From the NCBI GenBank assembly GCA_018698735.1, contig JABIPD010000030.1:1-16169 (forward strand): 16,169 nucleotides of DNA, written 5' to 3'. This document shows, piece after piece, positions 1 through 7,005 of this stretch. This DNA is from Candidatus Jacksonbacteria bacterium. Its GTDB lineage: Bacteria > Patescibacteriota > Patescibacteriia > UBA9629 > GWA2-43-13. Below the pieces are notes generated by a model. The model was not told the DNA's origin, ran no database searches, and saw only the letters and a list, made by a program, of their open reading frames with translations. Each line of letters begins with the position of its first letter. Within the stretch, counting starts at the first letter, position 1. The position numbers and the translations under genes are program-made.

Positions 1-524
1 CCATCCGCCAACACCCTCGCGCTAAATACTTGAGGATTTCTGTGTATCCAGATGGACGAGTGGTCTTAACAAAACCAAAGCAGTACTCCATGAAGGTTGC
101 TGAAAAATTTTATCATCAGAAAAAAGCTTGGATAGATTCTAAAATAGAAGAATATAAAAAAAAGAAAGACCCAAATACAATAATGTTAGGCGGTAGTGTT
201 GCTGAGTACAGAAAAGTAAAAGAAGAAGCCAGAACATTTATCCATGCAAGAATAGAGCAGCTTAATCTGCAATACGGATTTAGCTACAACACTATTTATA
301 TAAAAAATCACAAAAGCCTGTGGGGGAGTTGTTCTTCTAAAAAGAACCTGAATTTTAATTATCGCATACTTTTTTTGCCTCAAGAATTATCGGATTATAT
401 AGTAGTTCATGAATTGTGCCATTTAAAAGAGTTGAATCATTCTAAGAAATTTTGGGCATTGGTAGAGAAGGGGATTCCTGATTATAAAAAAATTCAAAAG
501 CAGCTTAAAAGACATGTTTTTTAG
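1..524 (+). CDS. YgjP/SprT-like zinc metallopeptidase (DUF45), 5'-partial
   Basis: The reading frame is open from base 3 and enters from outside the window, so the TTG at 30 is probably internal rather than the start. The frame upstream of it reads RAKYLRISVYPDG, typical of the basic N-terminal strand of YgjP-family proteins. The zinc-peptidase motif HELCH lies at about bases 408-422, followed by a further LNH, and the family signature WGSCSSKKNLNFNYR sits just before it. HExxH supplies two zinc-binding histidines and the general-base Glu, and the downstream His is the probable third ligand. The family is predicted to be a cytosolic metal-dependent protease with poorly known substrates. The gene is 43 bases from the next gene on the same strand and could share a transcript with it. 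The family call is firm; the substrate is unknown. Confidence 0.85.
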   Translation, partial: IRQHPRAKYLRISVYPDGRVVLTKPKQYSMKVAEKFYHQKKAWIDSKIEEYKKKKDPNTIMLGGSVAEYRKVKEEARTFIHARIEQLNLQYGFSYNTIYIKNHKSLWGSCSSKKNLNFNYRILFLPQELSDYIVVHELCHLKELNHSKKFWALVEKGIPDYKKIQKQLKRHVF

Positions 525-566
525 GAAAATTGCATTCTTAAGAGATATGTTCTATGGTGTTGATAT

Positions 567-1283
567 ATGGCATTAGAACGGCTTCAAAAAATACTAGCAC
601 ATGCAGGTGTTGCTTCTCGCAGAAAAGCCGAGGAGCTTATTAAAGCTGGCAATGTAGCGGTAAATGGAACGGTTCATCGCGATTTAGGGATAAAAGCAGA
701 CCGCTTAACCGATGTTATAACCGTTGAAGGAAAAAAGATTGTTTTCGAAGATTTAGAATATTATATTGTTAATAAACCAAAAGGGGTTGTTTCTACGGTT
801 ACCGATCCTCAAAAAAGAACAACCGTTGTTTCTTTGGTAACAAGCCAGAGTCGATTGTATCCTGTTGGTAGGCTCGATGCTCAATCTCATGGGTTAATTA
901 TTTTAACGAACGACGGAGAAGCAGCAAACAAACTTACTCACCCGAAATACGAACACGAAAAGGAATATCGCGTTCGAGTTCATCAGAGAAAAGGGATAGA
1001 TAGATCGCTTAATGATTTAGTCCGCTATTTACAAAACGGTGTTCGCCTCGACGAAGGAATGGCAAAAGCCGACTCAGTAAAAATAGAAATAAAAAATAGT
1101 GAAAAAAGTGCAACTATTTTAATTACGCTTCATCAAGGATGGAAACGACAGATTCGAAGAATGGTAGAAAAATGTGGCTGGTATGTAGGAGATTTAGAAC
1201 GAATCCGGATTGGAAATATAGAGCTTGGTGATTTAAAGGAGGGTAATTCAAAAAAGATAACTTTAAAAGATCTTGGAATATAA
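567..1283 (+). CDS. rRNA pseudouridine synthase, RsuA/RluB/RluE family
   Basis: This 238-residue protein has an N-terminal S4 RNA-binding domain (about residues 2-60, with LQKILAHAGVASRRKAEELI) followed by a pseudouridine synthase domain. The catalytic motif GRLDAQSHGLIILTNDG begins near residue 101, and Asp104 is the expected catalytic aspartate. YIVNKPKGVVST (about 66-77) and the QIRRM motif near the C terminus are also family hallmarks. Such enzymes isomerise a specific uridine in 16S or 23S rRNA during ribosome assembly. Overall layout and length fit RluB/RsuA; which rRNA position it modifies cannot be told from sequence alone. No strong Shine-Dalgarno is visible before the ATG. A hairpin terminator follows at 1291. 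Confidence 0.92.
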   Translation: MALERLQKILAHAGVASRRKAEELIKAGNVAVNGTVHRDLGIKADRLTDVITVEGKKIVFEDLEYYIVNKPKGVVSTVTDPQKRTTVVSLVTSQSRLYPVGRLDAQSHGLIILTNDGEAANKLTHPKYEHEKEYRVRVHQRKGIDRSLNDLVRYLQNGVRLDEGMAKADSVKIEIKNSEKSATILITLHQGWKRQIRRMVEKCGWYVGDLERIRIGNIELGDLKEGNSKKITLKDLGI

Positions 1284-1290
1284 CATAAAA

Positions 1291-1312
1291 CACCTCGGTT
1301 TTGAGGTGCTTT
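1291..1312 (+). terminator. Rho-independent-like hairpin after the pseudouridine synthase gene
   Basis: CACCTC (1291-1296) and GAGGTG (1303-1308) form a perfect 6-bp stem with loop GGTTTT. It lies 8 bases after the stop codon. The plus-strand U tract is short (CTTTA), while the opposite strand reads into TTTTATG, so the hairpin may work in both directions. Confidence 0.6.
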
Positions 1313-1346
1313 ATGGTGTCTTACAGAATAATAAAAGCTTCTGTTT

Positions 1347-1403
1347 CGACGAGATCGTAGTACTACGAAATTACTGCAAAGAACAAGTAATTTCTCGTGT
1401 CAT
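1347..1403. other. Structured intergenic segment, function unknown
   Basis: The 1284-1515 gap has no credible gene. Within it, TCGTAGTACTACGA (1355-1368) is a perfect 14-bp palindrome. GAAATTACT (1367-1375) and AGTAATTTC (1386-1394) form a perfect 9-bp stem with a 10-nt loop, and GACGAGA before them can pair with TCTCG..TC after them. This could be a structured RNA leader, an operator, or a small RNA. No known riboswitch consensus (including the T-box AGGGTGG motif) was recognised. Confidence 0.4.
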
Positions 1404-1457
1404 TATGGAGACTTTTTATCCCTCCTAGAATTGGCACGGCAAAAGGTAGTGTATCTT

Positions 1458-1486
1458 TTGTAATAAAAATATTCAATGGGTACTAT
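1458..1486 (+). promoter_or_regulatory. Sigma70-type promoter for the tsaB-like gene
   Basis: TTGTAA (1458-1463) and TACTAT (1481-1486) are separated by exactly 17 bases. Transcription would begin near 1493, about 23 bases before the ATG at 1516. This places the structured element at 1347-1403 upstream of the transcript. Confidence 0.55.
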
Positions 1487-1515
1487 GTGGATAAATCGGA
1501 TAAAAATAGTCTGAT

Positions 1516-1920
1516 ATGAACGTGTATATAGATACGACATTATCAAATGGGTTTACTGTCTCACTTTTAGATTCATTAAAAGAGGTAGATAGTATTTCTG
1601 TTGAGCAAGTATATAAAGAAGCAGAGGAACTATTACCTTCTTTACAGTTGTTGTTATCTCGAAATAATCAAGAAATAAAAAATGTGAAAGAAGTCTGGGT
1701 TGTTTCTGGGCCTGGTCGGTTTTCTGCTACTCGAATAGGCGTTGCTGTTGCAAACGCTTTGTGTTTTGCGGCTAGCATTCCGATGCGATCCATTAAAAGA
1801 AATTCGCTGCAAGAAACAGTAGCGGATCATATTACGAAATTTGCAAAAGCTCGAGTTACAAAACACGTAGAGCCTGTTTACGATAAGGCACCAAATATAA
1901 CAAAACCTACCCCAGAATAG
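1516..1920 (+). CDS. tsaB: TsaB/YeaZ-like tRNA t6A modification protein, short form
   Basis: The 134-residue protein carries the N-terminal signature of TsaB: MNVYIDTT at the start and GPGRFSATRIGVAVANAL at about residues 65-82, matching the family's GPGSFTGLRIG-type motif. TsaB is the non-catalytic, ASKHA-fold partner of TsaD in making threonylcarbamoyladenosine at position 37 of ANN-decoding tRNAs. Canonical TsaB proteins are over 200 residues, so this one lacks most of the C-terminal ASKHA subdomain. What follows residue 100 is a short, low-similarity tail. Short TsaB forms occur in reduced genomes, so it may still be functional as a dimerisation partner. tsaD and tsaE are not in the window. 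A sigma70-type promoter lies just upstream. Confidence 0.75.
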   Translation: MNVYIDTTLSNGFTVSLLDSLKEVDSISVEQVYKEAEELLPSLQLLLSRNNQEIKNVKEVWVVSGPGRFSATRIGVAVANALCFAASIPMRSIKRNSLQETVADHITKFAKARVTKHVEPVYDKAPNITKPTPE

Positions 1921-1935
1921 CTTAATCTTCCTCTC

Positions 1936-1987
1936 ATCACTAGTCATGTAAGGTAAAGGTCATTGCAGATTATGTAGTGATTTTTTT
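1936..1987 (+). terminator. Terminator-like hairpin abutting the next start codon
   Basis: ATCACTA (1936-1942) pairs perfectly with TAGTGAT (1975-1981), followed at once by TTTTTT (1982-1987) and then the ATG at 1988. The loop is long (32 nt). It looks like the terminator of the tsaB-like gene, but its U tract ends exactly where the oxidoreductase start codon begins, leaving no room for a Shine-Dalgarno. It may therefore also influence translation of the next gene. Confidence 0.45.
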
Positions 1988-3202
1988 ATGCAGAACGGGG
2001 TCTCGAATATTATTATTCTTGGGGGCGGGTTTTCTGGGCTTGTAGCCGCTGTTGGCTTAAGCCGTTTTCGCCGTGACAACTCGGCATTAAAAGACAAGTA
2101 CAGAATTATTTTAGTAGGAAACAACGATTTTCATTCGCTTTCTTCGGTGTTTCACCATGCAGCATGCAAGAATCACTCGGTTTCGTATAAATCTATAGAG
2201 CAAGCACTTTCGATTTCGTATAAAAATGTGTTCTATGGCAGGCGAGGATCTGCAGTTGTACGACTAAAAAGGACTCTAGCTGCTATTGATACAGATTCAG
2301 AGTATGTTTTTTTCGAAAACGGCGACCCGTTGCCGTATTCGAATCTTATTATAGATACTCCAGGAAAAAATGTTCATTTACATATTCCAGGGGCAGCGCA
2401 ATTTGGGTATCCTCTGAAATCAATTCAAGATGTTCATAGAGTTCGTGGAAAATTTAAAAAAATTTCTTCGAAATCGCAAGCAGCTATTACTATTGTTGGC
2501 GGAGGAAGGGTCGGTTGTGAGTTGGCTGCAGAAATTGCCTATTCCAAGAATAGAATATTTCCTCATACCAAACTTTCTGTCACGTTAGTGCAAGACAAAG
2601 AACATGTGCTTGCGAGTTTTCATCCATCAATAATTAATAAAACAGAACAACGCCTTAAAAAATATGGAATTAATCTTCTCCTGCAAACCCGAGCAGAGGC
2701 AGTTAAAAAGAATTCTGTAGTGCTTTCTCATGGATCAACACTTCATTCAGATTTAACATTGTTGGCATGTGGGACAATTGCTCATCCTGTGGTTGCAGCT
2801 CTTCCATTCGAAAAAGATTCTGGAGGTAGAATTTTGGTAGACGAGCATTTACGAGCTGCTCCTCGTATCTATGTAGTGGGAGAAAATGCATGTTTAAAAA
2901 CGCCGTCTTCTCGTTTTCAGTATCCAAGAAACCCAGATTATTCGGTTCAGCAGGGGATGTATTTAGCCAAGGCAATTGATAGATTCACGAGAAATAGTTC
3001 TGTTGTAACTCCTTTTAAACCTCGATCTCACCGATATGTAGTTTCTTTGGGAGGACTATGGGCTACTGGAAGAACATTTCATACAAACATTTCTGGACGC
3101 AAAATGGGATTTTTAAAGCGGTTTGCAGAATTAAGGCATATTGCACGGCTTATTGGGCTAAGAAGAACTTTTTTTAGTTGGTGGAAAGTATATGTAAAGT
3201 AG
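1988..3202 (+). CDS. NDH-2-like FAD/NAD(P)-dependent oxidoreductase
   Basis: The 404-residue protein has two dinucleotide-binding Rossmann motifs. The first, for FAD, is GGGFSG at residues 12-17 after the strand NIIIL. The second, for NAD(P)H, is GGGRVGCE near residues 171-178. A late motif RIYVVGENA resembles the second FAD-contact motif (usual form IFAIGD), with Asp replaced by Glu. The basic, aromatic C terminus (FAELRHIARLIGLRRTFFSWW) resembles the membrane-anchoring helix of type II NADH dehydrogenases, which pass electrons from NADH to quinone without pumping protons. No redox-active CxxxxC pair is seen, arguing against a thioredoxin- or lipoamide-reductase role. The ATPG-type motif is divergent (LIIDTPGKN). 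NDH-2 is the best call; sulfide:quinone reductase or another two-domain flavoprotein is less likely. A terminator follows at 3225. Confidence 0.72.
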   Translation: MQNGVSNIIILGGGFSGLVAAVGLSRFRRDNSALKDKYRIILVGNNDFHSLSSVFHHAACKNHSVSYKSIEQALSISYKNVFYGRRGSAVVRLKRTLAAIDTDSEYVFFENGDPLPYSNLIIDTPGKNVHLHIPGAAQFGYPLKSIQDVHRVRGKFKKISSKSQAAITIVGGGRVGCELAAEIAYSKNRIFPHTKLSVTLVQDKEHVLASFHPSIINKTEQRLKKYGINLLLQTRAEAVKKNSVVLSHGSTLHSDLTLLACGTIAHPVVAALPFEKDSGGRILVDEHLRAAPRIYVVGENACLKTPSSRFQYPRNPDYSVQQGMYLAKAIDRFTRNSSVVTPFKPRSHRYVVSLGGLWATGRTFHTNISGRKMGFLKRFAELRHIARLIGLRRTFFSWWKVYVK

Positions 3203-3224
3203 ATAATTATAATAAATATACCTA

Positions 3225-3246
3225 GCAGGCAAGAGCCTGTTTTTTG
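3225..3246 (+). terminator. Rho-independent terminator after the oxidoreductase gene
   Basis: GCAGGC (3225-3230) pairs with GCCTGT (3235-3240, one G-U pair) around the loop AAGA and runs into a T tract. It separates the oxidoreductase from the dcw operon. Confidence 0.75.
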
Positions 3247-3286
3247 TTTTGTGGATGAATAGTGGATAAATGGTACAAATAAACCG

Positions 3287-3339
3287 TTGTAATGTGTTTT
3301 AATGTGGAGTAGAATGGGTGTAGGTGGGGAATAGTGGTG
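3287..3339 (+). promoter_or_regulatory. mraZ promoter overlapped by four MraZ boxes
   Basis: TTGTAA (3287-3292) and TAGAAT (3310-3315) are spaced by 17 bases and form a good sigma70-type promoter. TGGNN boxes begin at 3305, 3315, 3325 and 3335 (TGGAG, TGGGT, TGGGG, TGGTG), exactly 10 bp apart, overlapping the -10 and the initially transcribed region. MraZ is known to bind such periodic TGGGN repeats upstream of its own gene, so autoregulation of the dcw operon is expected. Confidence 0.8.
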
Positions 3340-3357
3340 AATTTATCGTCCTAAGAT

Positions 3358-3789
3358 ATGTTTATTGGTGAGTATACACATTCGGTTGATGGAAAAGGAC
3401 GAGTGGCTGTTCCTTCGAAGTTTCGTTCAAAGCTAAAAAAAGGAGCGATTGTAACACGAGGGCTCGATAGCAGTCTGTTCTTGTATCCGCTAGAAGAGTG
3501 GAAAGAGCTTGCAGAGAAAATATCGTCGCTTCCACTTGGGCAAGGGAACAGTCGGGCGTTTGCTCGGTTGATGCTTTCTGGAGCTATGGATGTATCTATC
3601 GATAGCCAAGGAAGAATTTTGCTACCAGATTATTTAAGGAAATATGCTCAAATGGGAAAGAAAGTTGTTTTTGCAGGATTATATAATAGACTTGAAATTT
3701 GGGATGAAAAGCTTTGGAAGTCGTATCGGGTTCAGGCAGAAAAATCGAGTAACGAAATAGCAGAGGCAATGGGGGAATTGGGAATCTAA
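3358..3789 (+). CDS. mraZ: Transcriptional regulator MraZ
   Basis: The 143-residue protein begins MFIGEYTHSVDGKGRVAVPSKFR and contains the second copy of the motif as MDVSIDSQGRILLPDYLRKYA. These are the two SpoVT/AbrB-like swapped-hairpin halves of MraZ. The protein assembles as a ring-shaped oligomer and binds periodic TGGNN boxes on DNA. Four such boxes lie directly upstream, so it is likely to regulate its own operon. It heads the cluster mraZ-rsmH-ftsL-ftsI-murF, its usual position. No clear Shine-Dalgarno precedes the ATG. Confidence 0.96.
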   Translation: MFIGEYTHSVDGKGRVAVPSKFRSKLKKGAIVTRGLDSSLFLYPLEEWKELAEKISSLPLGQGNSRAFARLMLSGAMDVSIDSQGRILLPDYLRKYAQMGKKVVFAGLYNRLEIWDEKLWKSYRVQAEKSSNEIAEAMGELGI

Positions 3790-3898
3790 ATGAGAGGGCC
3801 ATATAACAATATGGATTTGTCATTTGGGTAATCCCAATGCTCATAGTGCTGAAAAGAAATAAATATAAAAAGAATACTATGATAAGCGGTCAAATCTT

Positions 3899-4879
3899 AT
3901 GGTTGGAGACAATCTGGATGACATGGATACTTTTCACACTCCTGTTCTTGTCGACGAAATCGTCGATGGACTTTTGCTCACAAAAAATGCGAATACAATA
4001 GACGCAACACTTGGGCACGGGGGGCACACGGAAAAAATTCTTCAAGAGTCTGCTCCTCATGGAAAAGTGCTCGCTATAGATAAAGACTCAGGAAACATAG
4101 CTATCGCCCGAAAACGGTTGCACGCATACGCAGATAGAATTATCTTTGTTCATTCTTCTTTTGACCAACTTTCTCATATAGTAAAAGAGCATACCTTTGC
4201 TCCTGATGCGCTTGTGCTTGATCTTGGTGTGTCGTCACTGCATTTAGATGACGCAGATAGAGGGTTTAGTTTTCTTCACAACGGGCCACTCGACATGAGG
4301 CTCGACCCGACTACACAGCAAGAGCGGGCACAAGATATTATTTCCACTTCTTCGGAAGAGGGCTTGGCGACATTGTTTAAAAAATATGGGGAAGAACAAT
4401 TTGCCCGCAGCATCGCGCGGACAATAGTGAAAGAGAGAGAGGGGAAGACTCTTTCTACAACACATCAGCTTTCTGAGTGTATTGCTCGAGGGATTCCACC
4501 TCGAGTCCGCGCGATGCGAATAAAAAAACATCAGAATCCTGCTACTAAAGTTTTTCAGGCGTTGCGGATTGCAGTAAACGATGAATTAGGGCAGCTCGAA
4601 AGAGTGTTGCCACAGGCTGTTGATGTACTTAAACCTTTGGGAGGGAGACTCGCAGTAATTTCATTTCATTCATTAGAAGACAGGATGGTTAAAAACTTTT
4701 TTCGTGATAGCGCGAACGACTGCGAATGTCCACCGGATTTTCCGGTATGCGCTTGTTCTAAAAATCCAGAGCTTAGGATTTTAACAAAAAAGCCGATTAC
4801 GCCATCAGAAAACGAATCAAAACAAAACCCTCGTGCAAGGAGTGCAAAACTCCGCATTGCAGAGGCAATCTCATTATGA
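3899..4879 (+). CDS. rsmH: 16S rRNA (cytosine(1402)-N(4))-methyltransferase RsmH (MraW)
   Basis: The 326-residue protein is colinear with RsmH. It has HTPVLVDEIVDGL near the start, the SAM-binding loop ATLGHGGHT at about 36-44, LDLGVSS at 107-113, RGFSF and PLDMRLD shortly after, and ISFHSLEDR near the C terminus. RsmH N4-methylates C1402 in the ribosomal P site. ATG codons at 3899 and 3923 are both possible starts; neither has a strong Shine-Dalgarno, and the second would put the conserved HTPV closer to the N terminus as in E. coli. The stop codon overlaps the next gene's ATG (ATGA at 4876-4879), so the two are translationally coupled. The 109-base gap after mraZ holds a small CCATAT/ATATGG inverted repeat at 3799-3814 but no clear terminator. 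Confidence 0.95.
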   Translation: MVGDNLDDMDTFHTPVLVDEIVDGLLLTKNANTIDATLGHGGHTEKILQESAPHGKVLAIDKDSGNIAIARKRLHAYADRIIFVHSSFDQLSHIVKEHTFAPDALVLDLGVSSLHLDDADRGFSFLHNGPLDMRLDPTTQQERAQDIISTSSEEGLATLFKKYGEEQFARSIARTIVKEREGKTLSTTHQLSECIARGIPPRVRAMRIKKHQNPATKVFQALRIAVNDELGQLERVLPQAVDVLKPLGGRLAVISFHSLEDRMVKNFFRDSANDCECPPDFPVCACSKNPELRILTKKPITPSENESKQNPRARSAKLRIAEAISL

Positions 4880-5187
4880 AACTTATTTCAGCTATAATTC
4901 CATCTCAAGTGTCGGTTGTTAGAAAGGTACTTGTTTTAGGAGTAGCCTGCCTGCTGGTAGGATATCTTTTAATGATTAACCATCTTGCTATTGCTGGGCA
5001 TAAAGTTCAAGCCTTGCAAACATCTATTCAAACGGTTCAGTCTACAAGCGAAGGCGTTCAGGAAGCGGTATTTCAGCTGGAGTCGCTATCTCGTATTCAA
5101 AAGGAAGCATTGGAATTGGAGATGGTAGACATTAAAGACCTTCAGTTTGTTGAAGTGAATACCGTGAAATCTGTTGCTCAAAAATAA
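4876..5187 (+). CDS. FtsL-like bitopic division protein
   Basis: The 103-residue protein has a short cytosolic N terminus, one transmembrane helix (about residues 15-40, with VLVLGVACLLVGYLLMI) and an extracytoplasmic segment rich in heptad-like hydrophobic positions (VQALQTSIQTVQ to LESLSRIQ), likely a coiled coil. Size, topology and position between rsmH and ftsI match FtsL, the divisome scaffold that works with FtsB/DivIC and activates FtsWI. Sequence conservation in FtsL is low, so the call rests mainly on topology and gene order. It overlaps rsmH by four bases. Confidence 0.72.
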   Translation: MKLISAIIPSQVSVVRKVLVLGVACLLVGYLLMINHLAIAGHKVQALQTSIQTVQSTSEGVQEAVFQLESLSRIQKEALELEMVDIKDLQFVEVNTVKSVAQK

Positions 5188-5269
5188 TATGAAATGTCGC
5201 CCATTGTCTTGTTGTAGCGATAAGGCCGAGGGTAGGAATGTATAATAATAGTTAGTTTATCTGATAGCT

Positions 5270-7000
5270 ATGGAAAAGAGACGATCAAGATCGAAAGAAA
5301 AAAGACCTGCCGATCGTCTAACGCTTGTATCCGTAGTTTTTTTTATTTTTGTATTTGGAATAGTCGCTCGGCTGTTTAGCCTTCAGGTTATAGACCACAA
5401 GACGTATGTTGCAAAGGCTCAGGGCCAGCATGGGTCAGAGCAACTGTTGCTACCAGAAAGGGGCGAAATTTATTGGAGTGATGGCGTGAGTGGTGAAGAA
5501 TTTGTTGCGGCAACAAATAAAACATTTTGGAGGTTATACGCAGTCCCGGAAGATATTTATAATCCCAAGCGAATAGCCGAGGAAATTGCACCGATAATAG
5601 CAGAGGAAGCAGAAAGCTTATTACCAAGACTCGATAAACCCAAAGATCCGTACGAGCCAATAAAAGATCGGTTAAGCGATGCTCAAGTCCAAGCGATAAA
5701 GGCGCTTCAATTTAATGGGCTTGGGTTTAGAAAAGAAAGTCAGCGGTTTTATCCAGAAGGAAGTATGGGAGGCTCTATTTTAGGGTTTGTGAATTGGGCT
5801 TCAGATGATAGAAAGGGACAGTACGGTATAGAGCAGTATTTCGAAAAAGAATTAGCGGGTAATGCTGGCTCGCTTCGAGTTCAACGAGATGTTCAGGGTC
5901 GGCCGATTATTGTTGGCGAGAGGTTTGTTTCTAATCCAATAGATGGTGATAAAGTTATTCTTACGATAGATAGAACAGTACAATTTACTGCTTGTGGGGC
6001 GCTTACAAAAGCTGTAGAAAAACATTCAGCCGAAGGTGGCAGCGTTATTGTTTTAGATCCGCATTCTGGAAAAATTATTGCCATGTGTAGTGCGCCTGGA
6101 TTTAACCCCAACGAATACGGTCAGGTAGAAACGACCGACAGTTATATTAACCAAGCAACTGCACATACCTACGAGCCAGGGTCTACATTTAAGGCAATTA
6201 CCATGGCGATTGGGCTTGAGAACGAAGCAGTAACACCAGAGACAACATATGAAGATGAAGGAAAAATAAAATATGGCCCGTATACTATTAAGAATGCTTT
6301 GCAGACAGCCGAGGGTGTTCAGACAATGACGCAAGTTTTGCAGAAATCTCTAAACACTGGTGCCGTGTATGTTGGCGATGCAGTTGGTAAGGAATTATTT
6401 AGAGAAGGGGTTAAGAAATTTGGATTTGGAGAGGCAGCAGGCGTTGAGTTAGCTGGCGAGATTGGGGGCGATATTTCGTCTCTTGATAAACGTGGAGAAA
6501 TTTTTCTTGCAACCGCAACATTTGGGCAAGGGATTACCACAACTCCATTGCAAATGGCTTTAGCGTTCGCAGCACTTGGAAACGGAGGGGTGTTGTATAA
6601 ACCATATATAGTAGACTATGTCCGCAAACCAGATGGCGAGAAGATTCAAACCGAGCCTGTTGTAGTAGGCAACCCAATAAGCCCTCGAACATCGCTTCTT
6701 ATTTCTGGCATGCTTGGGGCGGTAGTGGAAGGCGGCTATAGCGGTCAGGCGCGAGTGGAAGGGTATCATGTGGCCGGTAAATCTGGGACTGCGCAGGTTG
6801 CTGGTGAAGGCGGAGGATATTCTGGCGATACCATTCATTCGTTTATAGGTTATGCACCTGTAGAGAACCCAGAGTTTGTTATTTTGGTGAAACTTGATAA
6901 AGTAAAAACTTCGCGATTTGCGCAAGGTTCAGCATTGCCGTTATTTAAGGATATAGCCGGGTTTTTGCTTAAATACTATAAAGTAGAGCCAACAAAATAA
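5270..7000 (+). CDS. ftsI: Septal peptidoglycan D,D-transpeptidase, FtsI/PBP2-type
   Basis: This 576-residue class B penicillin-binding protein has a basic cytosolic N terminus, one transmembrane helix (about residues 17-36), a pedestal domain (about 50-220) and a transpeptidase domain. Catalytic motifs are present in order: STFK at 305-308 (nucleophile Ser305), SLN at 360-362, and KSGTAQ at 504-509. FtsI crosslinks septal peptidoglycan, working with FtsW. No PASTA domains are seen at the C terminus. In the 82-base gap before it, TATAAT at 5241-5246 could be the -10 of an internal promoter, though no good -35 was found. Only five bases separate it from murF. Confidence 0.92.
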   Translation: MEKRRSRSKEKRPADRLTLVSVVFFIFVFGIVARLFSLQVIDHKTYVAKAQGQHGSEQLLLPERGEIYWSDGVSGEEFVAATNKTFWRLYAVPEDIYNPKRIAEEIAPIIAEEAESLLPRLDKPKDPYEPIKDRLSDAQVQAIKALQFNGLGFRKESQRFYPEGSMGGSILGFVNWASDDRKGQYGIEQYFEKELAGNAGSLRVQRDVQGRPIIVGERFVSNPIDGDKVILTIDRTVQFTACGALTKAVEKHSAEGGSVIVLDPHSGKIIAMCSAPGFNPNEYGQVETTDSYINQATAHTYEPGSTFKAITMAIGLENEAVTPETTYEDEGKIKYGPYTIKNALQTAEGVQTMTQVLQKSLNTGAVYVGDAVGKELFREGVKKFGFGEAAGVELAGEIGGDISSLDKRGEIFLATATFGQGITTTPLQMALAFAALGNGGVLYKPYIVDYVRKPDGEKIQTEPVVVGNPISPRTSLLISGMLGAVVEGGYSGQARVEGYHVAGKSGTAQVAGEGGGYSGDTIHSFIGYAPVENPEFVILVKLDKVKTSRFAQGSALPLFKDIAGFLLKYYKVEPTK

Positions 7001-7005
7001 ATTAT

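Noticed and set aside
1403..1460. T-box or other known riboswitch before the tsaB-like gene
   Set aside because: The T-box AGGGTGGNACCGCG motif is absent (only GGCACGGC is seen) and no aminoacyl-tRNA synthetase or amino-acid gene follows.
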